A stretch of 21,130 nt of DNA from Bdellovibrionaceae bacterium UBA1609 (GTDB taxonomy: Bacteria > Bdellovibrionota > Bdellovibrionia > Bdellovibrionales > UBA1609): NCBI GenBank assembly GCA_002321895.1, contig DCMZ01000001.1:169312-190441 (forward strand), read 5' to 3'. Position numbers and translations under genes: made by a program. Positions 8,603 to 14,390 of the stretch are shown here, piece after piece. Positions within the stretch are counted from its first letter, which is position 1. Every line of letters starts with the position of its first letter. The notes under the pieces were generated by a model that saw only the letters and a list, made by a program, of their open reading frames with translations, ran no database searches and was not told the DNA's origin.

Positions 8603-9811
8603 TTAGCCACCAAACACTAAGGCGCACTGCTTTGGACCACGAAAGTATTTCTGAAGTGTATTGAAGACAAATCCTTGTAGATGTCGCCACTCTTGCTTTA
8701 TAAGCAATGCCACTCCCGTTCCAGTCACGGCCCACAAGGTATACATACCCACACTTTCAGCGACCCCTCCCTGCTGTAGCATGACTTCGGCAGCAGTTGT
8801 TATCGCTGAAAGAGCCACTGCTGCCCGCCTGGAACGAGTTCGAATCCTTTCAGCCCGAGGTGAATGATCATCCGGTGCCGGGGCCCAATTAGCAAATATT
8901 CTTTGAAAAGCGAACGTACTTCTCATACTAATTAAAGCTGTCCTGGCAAGTTCTGTGGATACAGTAAAATAAGCCACACTTTCAACAAACCCGGTAGCTT
9001 CCATGGCCAAACGCAAGACCGATAGATAGACAAATGAAATGGCAAACTGCTTTCCAATTTGCTCTGCAAAATTCGAATTCTTTGAATAATCTAAGTAGGG
9101 CAAAAATCCTTTCATCTTTATTGGATGTTTAATGAAAAGGTTAACTCTGTCGAAATGGTATTGTAAAGCTCCTGACATAGAACCAGCGAGAGCTCCGACT
9201 CCAACCCCAGCAAGAGCCGTCATAAGTTCATCAAAAAATATTTTATCATACATGGGCACAAGCAAAGTAGCTGTAACTACACTACCAATTAATAGCGTTC
9301 TTACAGTGGCCAAAACCAAACGCTCTTTTGAGGCCTCTCGATCTAAATCCTCAATAAATAGGTGCTTTTGCTCCGTATAGGTTCTATCTAACCCGTCAAT
9401 TAATTCTCGATACTCACTCAGTTGTAGATCTTGATTTTTATAGTCTTCCACTGGAATATGATGAGCATTCCTCCAACCCATTTTTTTTAAAAACTTAGCC
9501 TTAGCGTTCGGCTCACTTAGTAGAGTATCAGTCCCATCCACAATCACCACTTCCGCCTTAATACCTTTTTCATGCAACTCGTTGAGACTTTCTATAATGT
9601 GATCAATAGCTCTTTCTCGACCTTGTGGACTTGTTAGCGGAAGTTCTGCGATATTAAAGCGCGTTTTTAACTCGGACTCACCGGAAGTTTCTAACTCTAG
9701 CTGAAAGGCCTCCAGTGGCTGTGCCATTACATTTGGAGTATATGAGCTAAAAATTAGACACAATAGACAAAAAAAGGCAGCTCTATTGAGCCAAGCGGAT
9801 TCTAATAACAT
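8603..9811 (-). CDS. Exported or inner-membrane protein of unknown function with several TM helices
   Basis: 402 aa from ATG 9811; an in-frame TTG at 9829 would add six residues but would disrupt a normal signal peptide start. Residues 1-31 look like a signal peptide (hydrophobic AAFFCLLCLIF, cleavage near VMA-Q). A charged region of ~130 residues follows, including an EVVIVDGTDTLL segment. Then come about four to five hydrophobic segments, roughly at 165-190, 195-218, 240-275 and 320-365, the second being Gly/Ala-rich (AGVGVGALAGSMSGAL). No catalytic motif or named family is recognisable. No clear Shine-Dalgarno precedes ATG 9811, though a sigma70-like promoter does. It lies 86 nt after the V4R kinase stop on the same strand. 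The signal peptide plus multi-pass topology suggests an envelope role; no function is claimed. Confidence 0.7.
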   Translation of the reverse strand: MLLESAWLNRAAFFCLLCLIFSSYTPNVMAQPLEAFQLELETSGESELKTRFNIAELPLTSPQGRERAIDHIIESLNELHEKGIKAEVVIVDGTDTLLSEPNAKAKFLKKMGWRNAHHIPVEDYKNQDLQLSEYRELIDGLDRTYTEQKHLFIEDLDREASKERLVLATVRTLLIGSVVTATLLVPMYDKIFFDELMTALAGVGVGALAGSMSGALQYHFDRVNLFIKHPIKMKGFLPYLDYSKNSNFAEQIGKQFAISFVYLSVLRLAMEATGFVESVAYFTVSTELARTALISMRSTFAFQRIFANWAPAPDDHSPRAERIRTRSRRAAVALSAITTAAEVMLQQGGVAESVGMYTLWAVTGTGVALLIKQEWRHLQGFVFNTLQKYFRGPKQCALVFGG

Positions 9812-9831
9812 GCTTGTCAATATGAGCAATA

Positions 9832-9859
9832 ATTAAACCAAAACTATAACATTTCCCAA
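9832..9859 (-). promoter_or_regulatory. Candidate sigma70 promoter for the membrane-protein gene
   Basis: On the minus strand TTGGGA (9859-9854) and TTTAAT (9837-9832) are spaced 16 nt. They match the -35 consensus at 4/6 and the -10 consensus at 5/6, and lie about 20 nt before ATG 9811. Confidence 0.4.
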
Positions 9860-9897
9860 GAATTTAGGATTATGATCAGCATATAAAACGCGTAACC

Positions 9898-11334
9898 TCA
9901 GCCCGCTTTTAAGTCTCGCTTAAGAGGTAATACTATCAAAAAAGTGGTATTTTTCATTTCTGGCTCCAGCTCTAAAGAACCACCATGGCGACTCATAATA
10001 TCTCGGCAAAGCGGCAACCCTAATCCAGTTCCCTTTCCCACTTCTTTTGTAGTGTAAAACTTGTCAAAAATTTTATTTTGGTCCTCATCTGAAACTCCTG
10101 TTCCACTATCAGTAACACGAACTAGAAGTTTACTATTCTCTACTCGAACATCTAATGAAACCCAACTTTCTTCGCCGGCATCGACAACAGCATCGTAAGC
10201 GTTTCCCAACAGATTCAACAATACCTGTGAAAGCTGAACTCTATTCGCTGTTATTGAGGTAGAAAACACATCCTGAGTTAAATCTGCGACTAATTCTACG
10301 TTATTCACTCGAAATCGCTCTCTACATAAGCTGAGAACATCATTGACCATATCCCTAAATATAAACTCCGTGAGCTCGTCATCTTCAGCATTTCTAGAAA
10401 TGTTTTTCACGCCGTCAATTATACTACTTACCCTCGCCGTGGTATTCCTGACACTCTCTAATTTTTTCACCATGTCTTCATGGTTTATTTTTCCAGCTTC
10501 TAACTGTTTTAATAATCGCTGAATGGTTGCATCAATTACTGTGATTGGATTCTTGATCTCGTGACCGATTTGACTGGCCATTTCACCTAAAGAACTTAAC
10601 CTTGAAGCCTCAATCAGTTTTGATTTTTGCTCAATAATTTTCCTAGAGCGTTGCAATACTTTAGCTTCTAAATCTTTATTGAGTTCTTCAAAGGCTTTAT
10701 TTTTCATCGAAAGCTGCTTGTACAAACTTTCATGATCTAATTTTAAATTATCAATCCAAAACTTGGCCTCTTCACCCCAGGAACCTATGTCTCTGATTTC
10801 CAAATTGCATCTTTCGTGACCCATTCCCACGCATTGTGTTTCGATGGCAACACATTCAAATCCTGTCCATGCAGAACACCAACCACTGGCATACCCGGCT
10901 AAAGAGGAACAAACCGGATGATTCGAGAATTCTCCGGAATGAGCAGCTAAATAGTTCTCGGCCTCGTAGGAATTGGTCCAATACCCTTCGGAATGTAAGT
11001 GCTTGGCTTCAATATCTATCTCGAGACGAGTCAAATCTGCTTTGACTAGCCCTTCCCATGTATGCAGAAGAGGCCCCATCTGCAGACGCTCCATTTCATT
11101 CTCAAATTCAAAAGTCTTTTTCAAAGCCTCATGGTCTCCAAATCCACACCGATAGCCAAATTTAGTCATTATCATATGAGTAAGATCTTCACCCAGTTGA
11201 GCATTGAGTTCATCCCAAAGCTTAGACAGGGCGTCCTGGCGAAAGATTAACATTCTATCTTCACCAAAAAGGACCTTCCCCTGATCCGGGAGAAATCTTA
11301 AAACTTCTTGTAAATTAAATTTTGATAAATCCAT
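9898..11334 (-). CDS. Sensor histidine kinase with XylR-N/V4R ligand-binding domain
   Basis: 478 aa, soluble. The N-terminal ~200 residues match the XylR_N plus V4R arrangement known from sigma54 activators of aromatic degradation. The region VCSSLAGYASGWCSAWTGFE, followed by ETQCVGMGHERCNLEI, contains Cys142, 153, 161, 168 and 176, the last three resembling the metal-binding cluster of V4R domains. A coiled-coil linker (~200-245) leads to HisKA with His258 (GHEIKNP). HATPase_c follows, with Asn378 (NLLGNA), DSGTGV and GKGTGLGLPLC. No receiver domain is attached and no response regulator gene adjoins, so it is an orphan kinase. The ATG at 11334 has AGGTAA eight nt upstream. It likely binds a small hydrophobic or aromatic effector in the cytoplasm; that ligand class is inference from the XylR/DmpR family. 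It is divergent from a methyltransferase gene. Confidence 0.9.
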   Translation of the reverse strand: MDLSKFNLQEVLRFLPDQGKVLFGEDRMLIFRQDALSKLWDELNAQLGEDLTHMIMTKFGYRCGFGDHEALKKTFEFENEMERLQMGPLLHTWEGLVKADLTRLEIDIEAKHLHSEGYWTNSYEAENYLAAHSGEFSNHPVCSSLAGYASGWCSAWTGFECVAIETQCVGMGHERCNLEIRDIGSWGEEAKFWIDNLKLDHESLYKQLSMKNKAFEELNKDLEAKVLQRSRKIIEQKSKLIEASRLSSLGEMASQIGHEIKNPITVIDATIQRLLKQLEAGKINHEDMVKKLESVRNTTARVSSIIDGVKNISRNAEDDELTEFIFRDMVNDVLSLCRERFRVNNVELVADLTQDVFSTSITANRVQLSQVLLNLLGNAYDAVVDAGEESWVSLDVRVENSKLLVRVTDSGTGVSDEDQNKIFDKFYTTKEVGKGTGLGLPLCRDIMSRHGGSLELEPEMKNTTFLIVLPLKRDLKAG

Positions 11335-11400
11335 AGCTTAATTTACCTATCGGCATTTAGCTCACGCTGTAAAACAAAAAATCTTTAAAATGAAAAGGTC

Positions 11401-11429
11401 TTGGACTAGACTCGATTTATATCTACAAT
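11401..11429 (+). promoter_or_regulatory. Sigma70-type promoter predicting a leaderless methyltransferase mRNA
   Basis: TTGGAC (11401-11406), a 17-nt spacer, then TACAAT (11424-11429). The -35 matches 4/6 and the -10 5/6. The -10 ends six nt before ATG 11436, so transcription should start at or within a base of the A of the start codon. No Shine-Dalgarno is present. Confidence 0.6.
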
Positions 11430-11435
11430 TAGCAA

Positions 11436-12050
11436 ATGAAAACCAACCTAATTTATAATCGGCTTTCCTCTTTCTATGACACTGTTTTTGAAACTCTTCT
11501 AGAGGAAGGACTTAACGCAGCTTGCTCAAAAATTCCTTCTCATTCCAAAGTACTTGAGCTTGGCATTGGCTCCGGCGGCTCCCTCTCTCATTACAATTCA
11601 AACATTCACTTAACCGCTGTAGAAATTAGCAGTGAAATGCTCAAGCAAGCCCGGGAAAAAGCCAAACAACGAAGTGACTTGGACATTGAGTTTATCCTGG
11701 GGGATGCCACCCACACTCCTATCAATGATAAGACATTTGATTTCGTGGTTTCCTTTTCAGTGATAACGGTTGTTGACCGCCCTGATCGATTAGTGGAAGA
11801 AGCCCTTCGATTGTGTAGACCGGGCGGAAGTATCATGATCATTGGCGTACATAAAAGGTCAGGACTGATCGGCCAAATTCTTTCCTATGCATTAGATCCA
11901 CTGTCACGAATCTCGCTTGGTTTTACGACCCGGCTCAACCAAGACATCTATTCCAATTACCAGGATCACCTCAAGTCCATTGAATTTGTCCCCACTAATC
12001 ACTTGGGAAGTGCCTCACTCAGCGATCTAGTGATCTTAACTAAAAAGTAG
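11436..12050 (+). CDS. Class I SAM-dependent methyltransferase, PmtA-like
   Basis: 204 aa. Rossmann-type SAM methyltransferase: motif I VLELGIGSGGS at ~39-49, acidic ribose-binding Glu63 after the second strand, LGDATHTP at ~88-95, FDFVVSFSVI at ~101-110 and the CRPGGSIMIIGVH strand at ~127-139. The start (YDTVFETLLEEGLNAAC before motif I) and the LSHYN sequence after it resemble the Rhodobacter-type phosphatidylethanolamine N-methyltransferase PmtA. Making methylated phospholipids is thus the best guess; ubiquinone/menaquinone-type or other small-molecule methylation cannot be excluded. No membrane segment is evident. It is monocistronic by spacing (235 nt to the next gene) and divergent from the V4R kinase. 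The close -10 box indicates leaderless translation. Confidence 0.8.
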   Translation: MKTNLIYNRLSSFYDTVFETLLEEGLNAACSKIPSHSKVLELGIGSGGSLSHYNSNIHLTAVEISSEMLKQAREKAKQRSDLDIEFILGDATHTPINDKTFDFVVSFSVITVVDRPDRLVEEALRLCRPGGSIMIIGVHKRSGLIGQILSYALDPLSRISLGFTTRLNQDIYSNYQDHLKSIEFVPTNHLGSASLSDLVILTKK

Positions 12051-12066
12051 GTGATATACCTTTGAA

Positions 12067-12138
12067 TCAATGGCAGTGAATTTATTATGTTTCGCGGGAA
12101 TCACCTATTCCCCCTAACGATACACTGCTTCAATGGCA
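12067..12138 (+). repeat. Nested inverted repeats with flanking direct repeat in the radical SAM gene leader
   Basis: GGGAAT (12096-12101) and ATTCCC (12107-12112) form a perfect stem with a five-nt loop. It is enclosed by a second pair, GCAGTG (12073-12078) with CACTGC (12123-12128). A direct repeat TCAATGGCA occurs at 12067-12075 and again at 12130-12138, at each edge of the structure. No T-run follows, so it is not a standard intrinsic terminator. It lies 17-88 nt after the methyltransferase stop and ~150 nt before the radical SAM start. It may be a 3' mRNA fold, a leader element or an operator. Confidence 0.45.
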
Positions 12139-12219
12139 AACACAGATTTCCCTTTCCTATAGCGGATTTCAAGGCCTTTGTATTATTTAAAAATTCTCTG
12201 CAAAGAATGGGTTAATATG

Positions 12220-12228
12220 TGTGATAAT
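12220..12228 (+). promoter_or_regulatory. Extended -10 promoter for the radical SAM gene
   Basis: TGTGATAAT matches the extended -10 form TGnTATAAT with one change; the upstream -35 is poor. It predicts a leader of about 50 nt, holding an eight-base palindrome (CCAGCTGG, 12234-12241) and a strong AGGAGG at 12275-12280. Confidence 0.45.
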
Positions 12229-12285
12229 TAGGCCCAGCTGGCTTTAGATCAGAAATTCTTAGCGCGACATTGTCAGGAGGACACG

Positions 12286-13845
12286 TTGAATATTGCATTG
12301 GTGCATGGATACATTAAAGGTAAAGATATTGATATCTATATGTCAGAGCCCTTGGGACTTATTTGCTTGGCCACATACCTAGATCAACAGCTAGGTGAAA
12401 AAGTAGATACTACCATTATTGATCTTTATGCCGCCGGCGCGATGGAGCCGACTGCAGATGGTGATATTATTTGCCATGGAAAATCTGATCCTGAGTACAT
12501 TCGCCAACAAATCGAGAGCGTTCAGCCCGATATGATCGGAATTCATTGTAACTTTACTGCCTATGCAGACGACTCCTATGAACTCGCCGAAACCATTAAG
12601 AATTTGTTCCCTAATATTCCAATAGTCATTGGAGGGGCGCACCCGACAATCGAAGGTGCGGAGATTATGAGAAATCACCCCTATATCGACATTGTTGCTA
12701 AGGGTGAAGGAGAACAAATCATAGAAGCTCTTGCCCGCCATTACATGGGAGAGATTCCTATTGAAGAAGTTCCTGGAATCCTTCACCGTGTGGATGGTAA
12801 AGTCGTCGCAAATAAACCGGTAGAGCTCATGAAAGATCTAGATGTACTCCCAATTCCTAAGAGGGATTACGTCGATATGGAAAAGTACACTTACTTTAAT
12901 AAAGAAACGATTTGGTACGTAAAAAATAACCCAATCGCCACCATCATGACATCGCGAGGATGCCCCTACAACTGTGTTTTCTGTAGTACAAAAGTGGTTT
13001 GGACTCGAAAATGGAGATTTAGAAGTCTTGAAAAAGTATTTGAGGAGATTCACGATCTCGTTGAAAACCACGGCGTCCGCGAAATTGTGATTAATGATGA
13101 TCAGTTCATGACTCGGAGAAAGCGTATCCATGCGTTTTGTGATCATTTTATTGAAGCAAAACTTCCGGTCACTTTTGCTGTAGATTCGGGAATCAGTATC
13201 TGGCTGATTGATGAAGAGCTCTTGAAAAAGATGAAAAAGGCCGGTTTCTACTCCCTCCGTTTCCCTATCGAGACCGGCTGTAAGGAAACTCTAAAATATG
13301 TAAAGAAACCGGTGAATCTAGACAAAGCTAAAGATATGATTCGAATCGCAACTAGAATGGGATTTTGGACATCATCAAATATTATTGTCGGCTTTCCCAA
13401 TGAAACGCGTGAGCAAGTCATGGAATCAATTCGTTACGTCTATGAATCCACGCTAGATTTTACTTCATTTATCATCGCGAAACCCCATGCCGGAAGTGAG
13501 ATGTATGAAGATTTTAAGTCCGAAGGCTTACTTGAGAAAAATGTAGTTCGAGGCTCAGGGTTCTATAGCAGCGATTACGACACCAATTTTCTAACAGCTC
13601 AAGAGCTTCAGGATATTGTGAACAAAGCCTCTTCAGATTGGTTCATGCATAAAGCTCTATTCTATCTAAATCCAATTAATTTCTATTTATATTTCATCCC
13701 AAAAGTAAAAACCATTCCAGATTTTTTATACTTCTGTAAGGTTGCTGGTGTGATTTTTAATCGAAAAATTTTACCAATACTTAAATCAAAATTAAAATCT
13801 CGCCCATGGGTATCAGACAGCTTGCCTGCAAACAGAAAAGTATAG
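12286..13845 (+). CDS. B12-binding-domain radical SAM protein
   Basis: 519 aa. Residues ~1-150 form a cobalamin-binding-like Rossmann domain (PLGLICLATYL, PDMIGIHCNFTAYADDSYELA, IVIGGAHPT, VAKGEGEQ). The classical DxHxxG base-off motif is not seen. A linker (LPIPKRDYVDM) leads to a radical SAM barrel whose CxxxCxxC cluster is Cys226, Cys230 and Cys233 (GCPYNCVFC), binding a 4Fe-4S cluster and SAM. The ~120-residue C-terminal extension is rich in aromatic residues. Such proteins methylate or rearrange unreactive carbons, or form rings as in the BchE group, but the substrate cannot be read here. The start is TTG: AGGAGG lies five nt upstream and the N-terminus MNIALVHGY fits the family. It is probably monocistronic, with a weak terminator just after the stop. 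Confidence 0.9.
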   Translation: MNIALVHGYIKGKDIDIYMSEPLGLICLATYLDQQLGEKVDTTIIDLYAAGAMEPTADGDIICHGKSDPEYIRQQIESVQPDMIGIHCNFTAYADDSYELAETIKNLFPNIPIVIGGAHPTIEGAEIMRNHPYIDIVAKGEGEQIIEALARHYMGEIPIEEVPGILHRVDGKVVANKPVELMKDLDVLPIPKRDYVDMEKYTYFNKETIWYVKNNPIATIMTSRGCPYNCVFCSTKVVWTRKWRFRSLEKVFEEIHDLVENHGVREIVINDDQFMTRRKRIHAFCDHFIEAKLPVTFAVDSGISIWLIDEELLKKMKKAGFYSLRFPIETGCKETLKYVKKPVNLDKAKDMIRIATRMGFWTSSNIIVGFPNETREQVMESIRYVYESTLDFTSFIIAKPHAGSEMYEDFKSEGLLEKNVVRGSGFYSSDYDTNFLTAQELQDIVNKASSDWFMHKALFYLNPINFYLYFIPKVKTIPDFLYFCKVAGVIFNRKILPILKSKLKSRPWVSDSLPANRKV

Positions 13846-13851
13846 AACAGT

Positions 13852-13870
13852 TCGTTATTTAACGATTTTT
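13852..13870 (+). terminator. Weak intrinsic terminator after the radical SAM gene
   Basis: TCGTT (13852-13856), a short loop, AACGA (13861-13865), then TTTTT (13866-13870), seven nt after the stop. The stem is short and AT-rich, so read-through into the molybdenum hydroxylase operon is possible. Confidence 0.45.
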
Positions 13871-13932
13871 CATGAGAATTCCTTTTGCCGAGTGGTAGAA
13901 TCCTTTAACTCTCACCAAAGGAATCCTCATGA
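13870..13932 (+). promoter_or_regulatory. 16-bp near-perfect inverted repeat covering the iorA-like ribosome site and start codon
   Basis: TCATGAGAATTCCTTT at 13870-13885 pairs with AAAGGAATCCTCATGA at 13917-13932 with a single mismatch and a 31-nt loop. The right arm contains the Shine-Dalgarno (AAAGGA) and ATG 13929. A shorter competing stem exists: TCCTTT (13901-13906) with the same AAAGGA (13917-13922). In RNA the long stem would hide the start site. In DNA the repeat could be a paired operator around the promoter. Both readings are inference. Confidence 0.6.
13893..13901 (+). promoter_or_regulatory. Extended -10 promoter for the molybdenum hydroxylase operon
   Basis: TGGTAGAAT fits TGnTATAAT with one difference. 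No good -35 is seen at 17 nt, as is usual for extended -10 promoters. The predicted start near 13908 lies between the arms of the inverted repeat, which would leave the left arm outside the transcript. Confidence 0.4.
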
Positions 13933-14390
13933 TAGAGTTCGAGTTAAATGGAAGTAAAGTACAGGTCGATGTACCGCCCGACACCCCATTGCTTTGGGTC
14001 CTTAGAGAAGAGCTAGAACTTACAGGCACAAAATTTGGCTGCGGCAAAGCTCTTTGTGGGTCTTGCACTATTCACATCAATGGTTCCGCAACTCGATCCT
14101 GCGTAATGCCCATATCTGCAGTGAGTGGGAGTTCCATTACAACCATCGAAGGAATTCAACAAAATGATCTGCACCCTGTACAAAAAGCTTGGGTTCGCAA
14201 CAATGTACCACAATGTGGGTACTGCCAATCCGGACAGATCATGCAAGCGATTAGTCTCATCGAAAACTCTGAAAAGATCACCGAGAATCAGCTACTTGAG
14301 GGTATAAATGGTAACCTCTGTAGATGCGGAACTTACAATAAGATAAAGACAGCACTCATCGAGGCCGCCGAAGAAATGGGGAGGATTTAA
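13929..14390 (+). CDS. iorA: 2Fe-2S subunit of a molybdenum hydroxylase, isoquinoline 1-oxidoreductase alpha-like
   Basis: 153 aa, the usual length for the small electron-transfer subunit of the IorA family. The N-terminal plant-type ferredoxin domain has Cys38, Cys43, Cys46 and Cys58 (FGCGKALCGSC). The helical second-cluster domain has Cys96, Cys99, Cys131 and Cys133 (CGYC ... CRC). Both 2Fe-2S clusters are therefore intact. PLLWVLREELELTGTKFGCG is characteristic of IorA-type subunits. It passes electrons from the molybdopterin subunit to an external acceptor; no FAD subunit gene is present, matching the two-subunit type. The start codon follows AAAGGA and lies inside an inverted repeat. Its stop overlaps the next ATG by one base. 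The substrate is probably an N-heteroaromatic or aldehyde but cannot be read from sequence. Confidence 0.9.
   Translation: MIEFELNGSKVQVDVPPDTPLLWVLREELELTGTKFGCGKALCGSCTIHINGSATRSCVMPISAVSGSSITTIEGIQQNDLHPVQKAWVRNNVPQCGYCQSGQIMQAISLIENSEKITENQLLEGINGNLCRCGTYNKIKTALIEAAEEMGRI

Noticed and set aside
8586..8606. CTAAG/CTTAG stem around TTGATCAA after the membrane-protein gene
   Set aside because: Short arms overlapping the stop codon, no T-run and no conservation evidence.
12087..12215. 42-codon ORF starting ATG inside the leader between methyltransferase and radical SAM genes
   Set aside because: No ribosome site, and it crosses the nested hairpins; its composition (Phe/His-rich) looks like chance reading of structured DNA.
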